Shown piece after piece: positions 1-12,006 of a stretch of DNA of 64,000 bases. Below the pieces are notes generated by a model. The model was given only the letters and a program-made list of their open reading frames with translations. It searched no databases and was not told where the DNA came from. How positions within the stretch are numbered: the first letter of the stretch is position 1; each line of letters begins with the position of its first letter. This stretch comes from Asterella californica (taxonomy: Eukaryota > Streptophyta > Marchantiopsida > Marchantiales > Aytoniaceae). A program made the translations under genes and the position numbers. The DNA is taken from positions 20,626,001 to 20,690,000 of the forward strand of contig JAYKYS010000009.1 of assembly GCA_036924285.1 (NCBI GenBank), given 5' to 3'.

Positions 1-1980
1 GTGAAACCTGGCAAAGAGAGAGGAATTTTGTGTCGTGTAATGTATACTGGAAATTATGAGACGGTTAAACCACTACTCACCCTATATAGACCTAAAAGGA
101 ATTTTATATGGAAGAATCATTTCCAGTCTCGGAGGTCTGGCAGCAGTCCAGCACTCTTGCCCTTCTTTCCATACGCTCGACATAGAGAGAGATGTTTGAA
201 AACATGAGAGCGGGAACAGAAAACTCAAGCGAAAACACTTTAGAAGATGGTTGTTTTCGAATCGATCTCATTAGATTCTTGATTTCGTTCTCGTGATCGT
301 TAGTAGCACAACATTTGTTAGAAGGAAAAGGTAAGTGTGCAGTGTCAGACTTTTGAGCATCAGTCTGAACTGAGACGGTGGATCAGGAAAAGGTCGGTAG
401 AAAATGTTAGATTTCCATACACACCAAATCAAACGATGTTCATTGCTACTGAGTCAATGTAGCAAATGTCAGAATGTTGTTTGCTGTTGTTCTTCTTTGT
501 TGACACTAACTACGTTTTCAACTATGTGTGATGTTCTGTAGCTTCTCGACTGAAATAATTTTCTTTTGCAAATCATCATGGCTCATCAAGAGCACGGTCG
601 GAAGGTTCAGTATGAGAAGGGAGGAGGTTGGAGAGGGTCGTTGGGTGGTGTCTGGTGGTATTCTTGGAAGGAAGAAAATTAGAGTCTCTTCCAACAACTT
701 CACGAACAGTTTCCGAAGTTCGTCGAGGCTTGTGCAGATGTTACAGCATGCAAGGCAAGGGGAAGAACCTGTTGGGTTGTATAGTTGTTTCATTCTCCGA
801 AAAAGTTGTCAAGAAAGCTAGATATCAATGAGAGATACAGAGAATTAGCAGCGGCTTTAAGGTATTGTGATCGAACCGAACTTCCATGTGCTTGGAAAAA
901 ACTCTGAAAGAAGGAGAAAAATCTACGAGCTTCTCGCCTTGATGCGGTTTCTAATACATATAAGAGACTTGGTGATATCGCAAAAATCAGATGTCTCAAG
1001 ACACAGATGTATTGAGTACTTGGATTGTAACTATTGTTGAGTTTATATAAAGACTACGAGAAAGTTAGTGAAGTTTGAATCTTGTTGATTTCTCTCTATT
1101 GGATTACAGTAGACAATGTTTGTTACTCAGATTTCCTCGCCTTCATCTCATGTCAACATGTAGTTGATGCAAAAACCTCCGTGTTGGAAAATGTAAGACA
1201 AAGAGACTATGAAGAAACAAAAACATAGTTCATGTTTTGACAACAAAAGCAGCACTTTTTAGGACATATTTTGTAATCCCTCTTGATAGAATGCATCATA
1301 CACAATCAAACTTGGTAACAAGAAATGAGCAGTTCAAAATAAATAATATTCGTTTTACAAGCAATTATCATTCTGAAAATCTCTGGTCAAATTTTCTCCA
1401 TCTACACTGAACATCAATAGCTAAAATTATACTCAGTATGGTACCCTCTCAAAGTTGATCATTTTGGATGATCTGCTTTGAGATGAAGAATGGATCATAT
1501 AAGGAGAGTACGTGGATAAGACCCGAATGCAACATAATATACCTGAAAGGGAGAACCGTGCTCATACAAGTGGAAAGGTAAGATCCTATGAAGGATGAGA
1601 GTGATTTAATAAGAGGGAGGGAGTCGCTATGAAGCTTGGAAGGAAAGAGGAAATACTTTATCATGTAGCGTATTTTGTCCTATTGGATGACGGTTCAAAG
1701 AGGGAAGGAGGAAAGACTTTAGATCCATATAAATCTCGGAGCGTCTTGTTATTGTTATATACCTCCTTGAAATGAACACTCGTACATATTTGTACTACTC
1801 TGCTTATTCAGCCTTCGCTTGCCGGAGTTGAGTCTGACTGATTTGTTCTTGTATTTTACCTCATGGCCTTGGTTTCGACCGTTCCAAGATTTTTATTTCT
1901 TTCTCGACTCGTTTTAGAGTATGTTAGTGTTCGAATTTTCGATTCAAACCTGCCTCTCCCGTAAATTACTGAACTCTTAC
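1..1980. other. AT-rich spacer, one weak degenerate coding trace
   Basis: No intact gene is visible. On the plus strand about 575-1010, translation in shifting frames gives a fairly charged, protein-like stretch (pieces such as INERYRELAAALRYCD and DAVSNTYKRLGDIAKIR) broken by stops. This may be an old pseudogene or transposon remnant; I do not recognise the family. At about 1715-1760 a TATATAA-type sequence followed by a pyrimidine-rich stretch could be the promoter part of an old LTR, but I found no partner repeat. Confidence 0.25.
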
Positions 1981-2004
1981 ACGCATGGTTTTTACGGTCC
2001 TCCA

Positions 2005-2078
2005 ACGTCGGGTGCTTGGGCTCGAACTCAAGACCTACGACCTGTTACTGAGTACATTTGTCACTGTGCTAACAGAAG
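2005..2078 (-). repeat. tRNA-derived SINE-like sequence (pol III A and B boxes)
   Basis: On the minus strand, TAGCACAGTGAC (about 2060-2071) fits the tRNA A-box and GAGTTCGAGCCC (about 2018-2030) fits the B-box (GGTTCGANNCC). They are about 40 nt apart, as in a tRNA gene. The acceptor and anticodon arms do not fold into a complete tRNA, so a tRNA-derived SINE head or decayed tRNA is more likely than a working tRNA. A similar tRNA-like block occurs at 23.85-23.96 kb. Confidence 0.4.
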
Positions 2079-2079
2079 C

Positions 2080-4900
2080 ATTTGTAAAAACAGTGTTTTC
2101 TCTCTCTGTAAAGCTACGCGCGAGTCTAAGTCTCCCTGGTCGTACAGCACCCGTGAAAAAAGGCATTCGAAACGTGCCCGTAATTTCGGCGTGAAAACAG
2201 CGTGTTAAAATTTCCAGTCTAAACCCGACCGTTAACCAACCGGCGTTCCGGATTTTTTCCCCAACCTCCCCGACGTGCCGTCTGCTGCCAAAAGCTCGAT
2301 GGGGATGCTTATTTGTCTCTTCCATTTGCATATTATTCATCCTCTTATTAAAGAATAATCTTTTGTTGCAAAGAGTTGGGTAATAAATTAATACCATCAT
2401 AAATTAATCTTTGTTTGAGAGCATAGTCCTTTTCTTATTTTTTCGGAAGTGCATGTTGTCACGCTATGCTTATGGATTCTATTCGGATCTAGAGGCAACT
2501 CGTGGTTTTTGTAATTAATGTTTATAAAATTATTAAAGATTGAATTTCAAGTTATTCTAAATTTATTAAAAATATATTATATACATATTTCTATAACCAA
2601 GATCTATGGATATCTCTAAAATGCTCCTTGAGTACATCTCACCCGAAATCCAATCCACTTTCTGTATGTTTCCTTATCCTTTTCCCGAACCACGTTCGAC
2701 TAGAAGTTTGGGATGCATACTTACCTCTTCCATCTGCATATTCTACAAGTAAGAGAGCTAATTTATTAATAATAGAAGGATTAAACCTTAATTAAAAAGA
2801 CTTTCTTCATCTCTCATATATTTTCTCATGCGTGTTTCAAGCATTTCACTTTTGGTTCTTTTCTAAACTCTCGCTAGGATGTAATATTTATTATTAAATT
2901 ATATCTTTACTTATTAACACAAGAAAGTTCTCTGGAAATGAACTAAGATATATATTTATATACCCATACAAGATTCTGGAAGCAAACATTGTATTTGAGG
3001 TACGATATTATCCCAATTTAGTCTTCAAATCGAGCATACATATTGAGATCCCTGCTAACCATTGACCCCGGTGACTTTACCTCCCAACACTGCCGGTTGT
3101 CGGTTTCCTTCCCTCCCTCCACTGAGAACTCCAGGTTTGCACGCGTATTTATTATCCGTTTCCTTGGACAAGTAACTTTTGGGACATCCTGTTTAGTCAG
3201 TCAAGTCAAATCATCAAATTTATTCCACCTACAAACTCACATTTCACCTTTCTTGGACAAAAGAGGTCGAGTGTGTTTTCTCCCCGATCGATAGCGACTG
3301 ACGCATAGCGAATCTTCTCGGCAGATTTTCTCTCTCAAAGTAGAGGGAGAGAAGCGGCGCGATTCACTAATAGATCTACCACTTCTGAATGAAGAGAGAC
3401 TGAATCTGGATTCTGGAAGGGATTTTCTAAGCATAGCCGACAGTTAGATTTGCGGCAAGATTCGTGAATCACCTACCCCTCTAGAAGCAGTAGTAGCTTA
3501 TAAGTTCACGGTGGTTCACGATAAATCTTCGACGGAACTCACTCGTTGTCTCGAAAAGGAGAAGATTTGACAACATCTAAAAGAGCTAGCGTACACGGTG
3601 ATCTGTCACGGCTTCAGTGGACCTTAACATCAGAGCTCATCCTCTCATGCATCACTCGGAATGAACGTACGATGGTCCACCGACAACGAACCGGAAGAGA
3701 TCCGATTGCATGCCCTAGCAGCAAAGGAAGAAAATGGCACAGCCTATTGGCAGCAGGCAGGGTTTACCCGAAAGCATTGATTCAGACTTGGGAGGTCGTT
3801 CCTTTGCTAGAAATCCCCTCCTTGCAGACGAGAGCAAGACAAAGCTAGAGCTGGAGAGATTCTGGAGATATGTCGAGAATGATGGATGTCGAGAGTGACG
3901 ATATGGAGTAAATTAGAGGATGCGATTCGTTCAGCATGCTTCCGCGAGGTGTTGGACTTCGAGGTATGAGATAAAGAGACAAGGCTATAGGATTTTGAAT
4001 CTGTCACATCATTCTGATCAGTTTGCTTCTTTAGCTCATCTTGTGCAATCGACCCAACCACTTGAAGTATTTAATTCGTGCATGTTTGTTGAGATAGTGC
4101 TTTCCACAAGAGTGGAGGAAAAGGAAAAGCGTATAGCGTGGGAGCTAATTCTTCATGCGGGATTGACGAGGATCAGTATTAGTATTTCTTAGAATTATTT
4201 ATTATTTTTAAATCATGAACTAGGTTTCTAGAGTCAAAATATAACACACCTTAGAGAAATTAATTTTATCATTCAGCCTTCGCAGGACGATTGTTGCTTG
4301 CTTCGATTTGCGAGTCTGATATATATATTTACCTTTAGAAGTTATCCATAATAATATATCTCAGCAGTCCTTCACATGGAAGTGAAGGCCCATGTTGAGA
4401 AAGTGAAAGCTAAAACTATTATCAAGTCGAAGGAAATGTTTCTGCTAATAGAACAGACTGCTGCGATGATAAGAAGCTACATCTGAAGACTCATCCATCT
4501 CATTTCGAATCTTGTACCCCAGAGACAAAAATACTTCTGGTTAGAGTTGACTAGATAATAACACTAGCTAAAAATCATTCAGGAGTTCCAAAAAAGTTAA
4601 ATGGACATCATTCTGATTTGTAAAGCGAATGAATTATTACAAAGGAGTTAGATAAGATAAGTTTGGTTATACTTTTATTGTAACTATACTCGACTATGAT
4701 AGTACATGATTTGTTTGGAAACAAAAATAATTAATACGACAAATACAATGTCACTCTAATACATAGAACGGACTAAGTTCAGGTGATAATGATACATGCA
4801 TTACGCTTTCTACTCGTTTGTGAGAATGCTTGCTTACACTATACTTGTCCATCATTCTTTCTAGACATAAGAATCAGACCCAAAGCTCCCTGTTTTAGCG
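2080..4900. other. Intergenic, no supported gene
   Basis: AT-rich DNA with a somewhat less AT-rich island at about 3040-4100. Short open frames exist in the island (for example 3546-3848 and 3920-4192 on the plus strand), but their translations show no domain, repeat or codon pattern I can defend. Confidence 0.3.
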
Positions 4901-5439
4901 GCATGGGGCCGTGAACACTAGAATACACTAATTAATACAAATAGTGTTTAGTCAAACTATTTAATCGAGCGTGGATTTTAAAGTATACATGCCAATTAGT
5001 GTTAGTAAGATAAATTTCACACTCATACGCTAATTAACAAGACGCTACGCATGCAATGGCATTGCAAGGGCTATTCATTCGAATGCTATTGCATCTGCAA
5101 GACTTCACAATCCTATTTGGTGAAATCTGTGAAAGAAAATCTTAATAGTGAAATTTATCTCACCTCATGAGTCTTAGAAGTGTTATATGTGAGGTGTAAT
5201 TCTAGAGATATGGATGCATGTTGAAGAAACAATGAAAATTAATAGTCTTTGAAAGCCATGATAAATGTATCTTCGGATACTAAAAGAAATAGTTTATAAT
5301 TTTATGTAAGTCATGTGGGCATCTTTAACATGTTTGCATATACTAGTAATAACATGTTTGCATCTTTTATGCAAATATATAGTTGTGAATCTTCGGATCA
5401 TTTTGAGGATAGGATCTTAAGATTATTTTTGGATGTATG

Positions 5440-6300
5440 ATAAAGTAGAAGTTTGTGAATCTTCAAACCGATTAGAGGGTAATGATCAGTTGCAACTGCA
5501 GAAAAGAAAATTTAGAATATTGTGGAGGTCAAGAAAGAGAATTTCGGACTGTGTTATTACATACATTTCAAAATTTATGAAAGTTAAGAAAAGATACATA
5601 AATGACATTGTGCTAATTTTCAGTTTGTGTATGATGCAGTTATTGTTAAAAATTATGAAGGAATATATGTGTCATAACTGAAAATAGCTTTAGTTCGATG
5701 CATATGAATTTCTATTGAATGGTTCGAATGATGAGCGTATGAAAAAAATAAGTAGACTAATCGTTTAGGTAGATGAGAATATATTAACATATGATGACTT
5801 TTATGAAATGAAAAATTATATAATGGAGAATGTGAGAGATGTTGTGAAGTTTGTACATTCAAGTATCGATAATATACAAGATATGCAAGAAATGTATAAA
5901 ATGATTTGAATCTTGAGGTCGTCTTGAGAGCAATGATGAATCGTAACTGCAAAGTAAAACATTTGGAATATTATGGATGTTAGTATGAGCATGTTTATAT
6001 TATATTGAGCAGTTATGGATGCATATATTTTGGAATTTTGTGAAGTCAATAGCTCATAACATGATGACAATTTCTAATTTATATAAGAAAAAATTATTTC
6101 AAAAAATATATAAAGAAGTACATTGTTTCGCAAGTGTTGAAATCTCTTGAGTCTGAAATATATGATCATGAACATCACTCGTATAGCTCGATTGATGAAT
6201 ACATGAAGAAAACAATATTAGATTTGTTTTTTCACGTAAATGAGAACATATTAACATGTGATGGTTTTTTATAGAGAATAAAAATAGGATCATGATTTGT
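5440..6300 (+). repeat. Diverged internal repeats
   Basis: Two or three imperfect copies of one sequence recur about 430-460 bp apart. The stretch near 5455-5530 (fourteen or so bases around CAACTGCAGAAAAG) resembles that near 5895-5970, and GATGAGAATATATTAACATA at about 5772 resembles the stretch at about 6240. They lie inside the TIR element. The copies are too diverged to set unit boundaries by eye. Confidence 0.35.
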
Positions 6301-6421
6301 TCAATAAGCATGTGATGATGAAAAGAGATTTTTGTACTGGAGAACGTTAGTCCATAGTGATCTAGATTTGATCCGTATTTTATGGTTGATTTTGTGAAAG
6401 TTGAGAAAAAGTTATATGAGT

Positions 6422-6631
6422 TCATGAAAGATCGAAGGATGCAGTTTGATGATCATCAATTTTGAGTAGATCGATATTGAAATCTCTTACGATTATCGTT
6501 GGATAATCCTTAGGCATGTCATGAATAATGATAGTAAAATTGATCAAAAACTCATCGAGATGCATACGAGGAGATTTGTATACAACTATGATGAGGACTT
6601 CGCAACTGCGAATATGCAGAACGGTCAACAA
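6422..6631 (-). pseudogene. Endonuclease/exonuclease/phosphatase-like fragment
   Basis: A 69-codon frame contains, at residues 14-53, a pattern typical of apurinic-type EEP nucleases of retroelements and helitron-like elements: a VVYKSP strand, then a short helix, then PTIIVRDFNIDLL. The last corresponds to the usual GDFN(I/D)xL motif, here with R for G. The remaining EEP motifs are absent, so this is at best a fragment. Its presence inside the TIR element suggests capture or nested insertion. Confidence 0.35.
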
Positions 6632-7779
6632 AAGCTAGCAGCTAGTTGGGAAACATCAACAATCTCTTCCATAACCGCTGATTAATATTCTTGTAAGAGA
6701 ATAAAAATCAAATTCCTCACTCCTTGCGATTACTAAGACTTCATAATCCAAGGTGATCGGAGGAGTTGACAGCCCACTCACCAGAAAAGACATGCACACA
6801 AACAAGTCACCAAACAAGCTACTCGATACATCTTCAACATCGTCTATTAGACTCTAAAACAAGAAAATGAATGACAACATAACAATTGCATCGTACAAAT
6901 GAAAGAGCAAGCTTACATTTTGTTCAAGTCGGCCATTACCCGTCTCGACATATTTCACTTGTAGATGCTCAAGCTAGCTGTTGATGTTGAACCTATCATT
7001 GATCCATTTCTCTCAATTATCTGGAGATTAGAATAGTAGTGCATGCGATAAGAGTCAATTTGTTCCGCTCCAAGTTTGATCTTTCGAAACCGGAATTTGC
7101 AAGAGAAACCAAATAATGCCAGCCGATGCTCGACTGTATAACAATAAGTTTCAATAGAACTCTCTGCCCTCGCTCATCCATGTTCCAACCTGATTCTTCC
7201 AATTCAAACTCCTCCGCAAATCCACTTCACTCATTCTCAAACCTAAAGCTTTCCCACTCATAACACAATAACACATTGGCTTCCTAGCCTGCTGCTCTGC
7301 ATGCACGCCTCCCCTGATCTGCATGAATCGACATTCTGGTTCTTTTTTCTAGGATAGAGAGAATTAGTCAAAAACACGACACGCTTTCTTTGCTAACCGA
7401 ATCGACATTCTACCAACACTAACCGTTCCTGAACTGAACAGACATCATATGTTTTATCACACGGTATTGTTAATCCGATGATGGAAAATTCTTTCTACTT
7501 TTTATGATTTTAAAAATCGAAAATCCTGTAGTAAACTATGTGCAAACGCATAGCAAAAAGTGGATTCGAATAGTGTTATCACCTTTTCTTTTAGCACATT
7601 CAAGAAAATTGAGAATGTAAAGCTATCCATTTTTTAGTGTTAATCCAACTGGGAATTAGTCTTGTTGTCTCAATTTTAAGACCCACCTGTAAATTAATGT
7701 TACCAACACTAATTCTCCAATCACACTATTCAGATCATAACACTATTTGTAATAATTAGTGTATTTGGAGTTCCGTATA

Positions 7780-8326
7780 AGTCATGAAGATAAGTATCTT
7801 CTTCTCATCGAATGAATGATCATGACAAGTAAATCAAGATGGCTTGAAAATTTGACTGTAGTCTGAGTTTCCTTAAGATACAGAAATGACTTCTAAGTAT
7901 TACTATCGTCGGACCACAATATAACGAATGTGAACCGAGATCTGAAGTAACTAGATACAGAAGGACAAATCCTCACCACAGTCAAATCGAGGAACGCAGT
8001 TTAGGAGGAGTACTGCTTTAGAGATCCCTACAGATTATATATCTGACTTTGTGACGGGAAAAGTGAAAGATGCCAAGGTCCCAAAACTCCTCGAATAATG
8101 TTAGGGAGGAAAGGACAGGCAGCATTTTAAAATTTTGGAGTAAAGTCTTGGGGGTCAATACTCAAAACCTCTTGCGTCATGTACGATTTTTAATTTTATC
8201 TAGTTTTTCTTTTTATTGAATATAAATTGTATTTTGTAGGAAACACTGAATATAATAAATATTACATGTTTCTAGTTTTGTCATGGTTTTCTTCATTTTA
8301 TTATCTAGTATATATACATGTACAAA

Positions 8327-8367
<41 letters not shown>

Positions 8368-8855
8368 GTATATAATTAAGTAGACACGGTATACATATTT
8401 CTATATCTTTTTGTGTTATTGGTTATTATACACAATTTTCTTATATATCTTTATTTGATCGTACATAGGTTTGGAATAGAGTGAGAGTGATCCATAGCGA
8501 AGTGTCCCTCATTCGGCCAGGATTGAGTTTAAAATAAAGAAATAAAAAATAATGTTGTTACATTGCAGCTATAGACTTTATCCTAAATAGATAATTATTT
8601 CTATTATATAACTGAATAATCTTTAGATTTATTTACGCATAAAAAACACTTGATTAGTTTCATATGTACACACATATATACCCCGAGGTACTCCAGATCT
8701 GATCCTTTACTCCACTCCCACTAATATACTATTTCTATTTACTCTACGTAAAAAATGTATAGAGTTTCATATAGATGCCAATGACTCAATATAATAGAGC
8801 CAGAAAGTACTACTCCTCAAGTTACTCAAAGAACTCCGTGTATTTGAAACTTACT
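7780..8855. other. AT-rich intergenic spacer
   Basis: No gene or repeat is supported apart from the AT microsatellite given separately. Confidence 0.4.
8329..8364. repeat. (AT)n microsatellite
   Basis: An uninterrupted AT dinucleotide run of about 36 bp in AT-rich spacer. Confidence 0.9.
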
Positions 8856-8866
8856 CTTTTCCGTTC

Positions 8867-9275
8867 AGAAATTTGCTTGATCACACCCCCAGTAGGTTAC
8901 TTGAGCTTGATCACACCCCTCTTAACGATGCATGGTTTGCTCACACCAATGACTGGTTATTGTCTGTAAAACCAATCACTTTGTGATATTATTCACATGT
9001 GGGACTGGACATATTAAATTTTCAAATTTATGCAGTCTCACATGTTTAATTTAATTTTTCAAATTTTCATGTATAGTCTAACATGTTTTTAATGTTAAAT
9101 ATTTTAAATTATAATGATATTTAGTCAAGGTTGAAAGTACTAAAATGATGAACCAAAAAATACAATTGGTTCTACTGTCAATAATCCGTCAGAGGTATGA
9201 TCAAGCGATACCTTGCTAAGAGGGGTATGATCAAGCTCAAAGAATCTACTGGGGGTGTGATCAAGCCAATTTCTG
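8867..9275. mobile_element. MITE, MULE-type, with 11-bp target-site duplication
   Basis: The element is about 409 bp. Its left end AGAAATTTGCTTGATCACAC is matched by the inverted right end (about 9251-9274), and inverted similarity extends inward for roughly 120 bp per arm, including the repeated phrase CTTGATCACACCCC. Both sides are flanked by the identical direct repeat CTTTTCCGTTC (8856-8866 and 9276-9286). Target duplications of 9-11 bp with long TIRs fit Mutator-like elements. It is too short to encode a transposase. The small open frame at 8775-8969 crosses the left boundary and is not a gene. Confidence 0.75.
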
Positions 9276-9289
9276 CTTTTCCGTTCGAC

Positions 9290-10651
9290 TAGTTTTGGTA
9301 TGGGGCATATCTCCGGACCTGATTGTTGCTAATACTGCAGTATTTAGGGCCACTTCCCTCTGTGGCGAATATTCTGTTTCGTGAACTAGTAAGGAACTTA
9401 CCGCTTCGGGATGAAAACTGGAGTTTTTACTTGAAAACCGTGCAAGAACTTTTGATCTTCCTATTCCTTATTTTCGAAGAAGGATATTATTCACCTCATG
9501 TACACTGGAACGGTTAGAATATAAATTAAATTTTTCATAAAATGGCACGGTTGAGAATTAAGGTCTCGTACTTATCTTCCCAACAACACATCAACCTAGA
9601 CTCTAATTATGGTTTATATCTGAATGAGTTGGCTATTTCGAGACTGGTTAATATATATCATTTATAAATTAATTTAAATTTTATAATAATATATAATAAA
9701 ATATTTACATAATATTTACATATATTCTGATAAAAACAAAATTCATTATACAAGGCAGTGGAGAAGGATATTGATATATCTTTTCACCTGTGTTTTTCGT
9801 GAAAGCTTGAGTTTAGTGGCTCTTCGGGGAATATTCGACTAAAATGCAAGAATCTATTTCTTCCGTGGTAGTGGGAAGCAGCTGCTTATTACCGATCCTC
9901 GTCTGACACGCACGCGGAGGACATCTAGTCGAAATAAGCTAAGAGTGGGAGAGACCTTAACTTGGACATTCGTCGCTAAATTTAGAATACATATTATTCT
10001 AAATTTAGCGGAATGGAAAGCATGCGTGTAGCATAAGATAATTTGTACTGACGGACGTCTTCATGCGCCTATCACTAACTCCTACTCACACTGTAGTAGA
10101 TCCAAACTTGGACCGAGGAACCCATACCTTGCACCTACTGTGGTTCATGCGTTCGTGCAACAGAAAGATCGACGTGGTTAGTTGAGAAAGTTGACATCCA
10201 ATAATATTTCTCCTTCCTTTGTAATATTCAATTTAATATATAATTAAGAGAAATATATACTGAAGGTCATTCATGTGATATATTGTAACCACATGTACGT
10301 TACTTAAGACATATTATAGTAAATTTTAATACTTACTTGATAACGAGGACTGTTTTTTGTCTTTTGATTTTTAAACTGGAAATATCATCATATATCACCT
10401 TTTCAAGTTTTTTCCGGGGGAAACCCCGCAGGACAAAATGATAACACATCGGGAAACCGTCATATATCACCTTTTGATCTTTAAAATTCAAAAGAAAATA
10501 ATAAGAAAATCCTTAAAAATAAGAGGCAAACTCCCACATGCTTTTGACAAATAAGTTAATTTAATGATCCGCTAGGAAAAAATACGAGGGTCTTGTATGT
10601 TTGTACTCTGTACAGATAGGAACTGATTCTTAACTTCACATTTCTTGGTGA
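9290..10651. other. AT-rich spacer with one perfect hairpin
   Basis: No gene is supported. At 9974-10010 a perfect 15-bp inverted repeat (CGCTAAATTTAGAAT, 7-nt spacer, then its complement) could form a hairpin. Its function is unknown; it may be the relic of a small palindromic element. Confidence 0.35.
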
Positions 10652-11052
10652 TGTCGTGCGCATACACATCGCTACACAACATACATCGCTGTCAGAAATA
10701 CACCACACATACACATAACACATGGACGATGTCATACACATACACAAGTGTACCACAATAATCTGAATACAGAGATTACCATCTCCAACACCACAACAAG
10801 GACTACTCACAAACGGTCAAGCCAAACCCACTCTAAACGCGAAGAGAATCCGGGTTACACTCAACTAGACTATCCACCATAGCCTGGAGCTTGAAGGCTC
10901 AACTCAAAGAACTAAGGCCTCCAAGCCCTACCTGTGAAGTTTACCCCTAGTGGGCTCTCTCTCCAACTCGCCTTAACGGCACTAACGGCCTTATCGGGAT
11001 GCGCCACTTCGCACTCGGTCAACCTAGCCGAGGTGCCCAAACTGACGTGACA
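10652..11052 (-). repeat. Element 1 3' LTR (401 bp)
   Basis: On the minus strand it starts TGTCACGTCAG and ends GCGCACGACA. Positions 10759-11052 match the 5' LTR at 20303-20596 with only a few differences. The terminal part of about 106 bp (10652-10757) is missing from the 5' copy but present again just upstream of this LTR (11055-11160). A copy of the same LTR, with both parts, is at 58080-58489. Confidence 0.8.
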
Positions 11053-11054
11053 GC

Positions 11055-11160
11055 TGTCGTGCGCATACACATCGCTACACAACATACATCGCTGTCAGAA
11101 ATACACCACACATACACATAACACATGGACGATGTCATACACATACACAAGTGTACCACA
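11055..11160 (-). repeat. 106-bp block duplicated on both sides of the 3' LTR core
   Basis: This stretch is identical or nearly so to 10652-10757. The same block also sits before the 3' LTR of Element 2 (about 43601-43704) and at the end of that LTR (about 58380-58489), so the arrangement block-core-block is shared by two copies. Either the real LTR begins with this block, since it directly follows the purine tract at 11161-11172, or the block was duplicated once in an ancestor. Confidence 0.7.
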
Positions 11161-11175
11161 ATCGCCCCCCTAACT
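11161..11175 (-). other. Candidate polypurine tract of Element 1
   Basis: On the element strand the sequence reads AGTTAGGGGGGCGAT immediately before the duplicated 106-bp block. Position and composition fit the plus-strand primer of an LTR retrotransposon. The matching place in Element 2 (about 43586-43600) is also purine-rich. Confidence 0.45.
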
Positions 11176-11334
11176 GGCGGTTAGGTCCCTCTAACTCCAG
11201 ATAGCTCCATATCCCAACTACGTGATACACACCTTCATGGGTGCAAGGATCAGGAGGCCGGGTGCTACATTGCCCCATCGTTAGTCGCCTGTCTGCAATC
11301 CATAACCACGCAAAGATCTAATCGACTATCTCCG

Positions 11335-11997
11335 CTATATACATCGAGGACAAACCCACCGTCCAGTAGGAACTACACTGAGAGGTGGAGTCAAACATGA
11401 CATGTGCCAACCTCTCGAACAACCATCACACACCAACATGCGGGCTGCTCCACCAGCAGACCCACACAACATACACCTCAAGCCCGCACGTACAACTGCT
11501 AAGCTTGGGTCAACGGTACCATCAATGTTGGGAAGATGACATGGCGCGCAATTACGCACATGGTCCTTCCACACAACACCATCACGGCCCTCTAACATGA
11601 GTACTCCAGAAGGTAACACCTCACGCACTCGTAAAATAGTGCGCCCTGCGGTCACGTCCAATGTCGTCGGTGCAGTCTGCTGTAGATAGATATAATCGCC
11701 AGGATGAAACCTGCGAATCGACGGCCGATAACCTCCTCCTCGGATAGTCGCATACTGCAACATGTCTCTATGCTGGGCAATCGCTAGGTTCTCAAAAGCC
11801 ATAGGCATAACTCTCCGAAATGTCTCTGCTCGTTGAGAACATGCTCTCACCCACATATCCGGGTCATCAAGGTCCAGCACCTCAGCAGAATCACGACGAA
11901 TGGCCGAAGGTAGATCTGGGTCTCGACCATACAATAAGAAATACGGTGAGAAGGAAGCCAAAGACGCTTGTCGGCTAAAACGGTAGCCCATAGCCAA
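11335..11997 (-). CDS. Element 1 integrase C-terminal part with PHD finger
   Basis: This 220-codon segment continues the integrase frame after a single TAG (12007-12009), a position that is CAG in Element 2. Residues 17-28 (SFSPYFLLYGRD) are the usual region after the integrase core, and 92-150 form the basic beta-rich C-terminal domain. Residues 175-219 are a complete C4-H-C3 PHD finger: C175, C178, C190, C193, H198, C201, C216, C219, with W214 before the last cysteine pair. PHD fingers read histone H3 tails. This one has the LVCDGC...GWH...CL.PPL..VP.G.W.CP.C layout seen in PHDs of the ATXR5/6 kind, so H3-tail binding is a reasonable inference. In many plant chromoviruses a chromodomain occupies this place and guides integration; here a PHD finger takes it. 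The frame ends at 11335, within the last PHD-adjacent residue, so the finger is the true C terminus. Confidence 0.85.
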   Translation of the reverse strand: MAMGYRFSRQASLASFSPYFLLYGRDPDLPSAIRRDSAEVLDLDDPDMWVRACSQRAETFRRVMPMAFENLAIAQHRDMLQYATIRGGGYRPSIRRFHPGDYIYLQQTAPTTLDVTAGRTILRVREVLPSGVLMLEGRDGVVWKDHVRNCAPCHLPNIDGTVDPSLAVVRAGLRCMLCGSAGGAARMLVCDGCSRGWHMSCLTPPLSVVPTGRWVCPRCI

Positions 11998-12006
11998 CCA
12001 TGGTAA

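Larger units (their letters stand above)
4921..7767. mobile_element. TIR DNA transposon, probably non-autonomous
   Basis: The plus strand at 4921-4951 (core AATACACTAATTAATACAAA) is matched in inverted orientation at 7737-7767. A second block of inverted similarity lies just inside: the stretch at about 4990-5013 containing TTAGTGTTAGTAAG pairs with about 7691-7719. The terminal inverted repeats therefore span roughly 100 bp with internal gaps. Long TIRs suggest a Mutator-like element, but I could not find a convincing target-site duplication, so the exact ends and superfamily are open. No transposase is recognisable. The interior holds diverged repeats and a fragment with an endonuclease-like motif (6422-6631). 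Confidence 0.5.
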
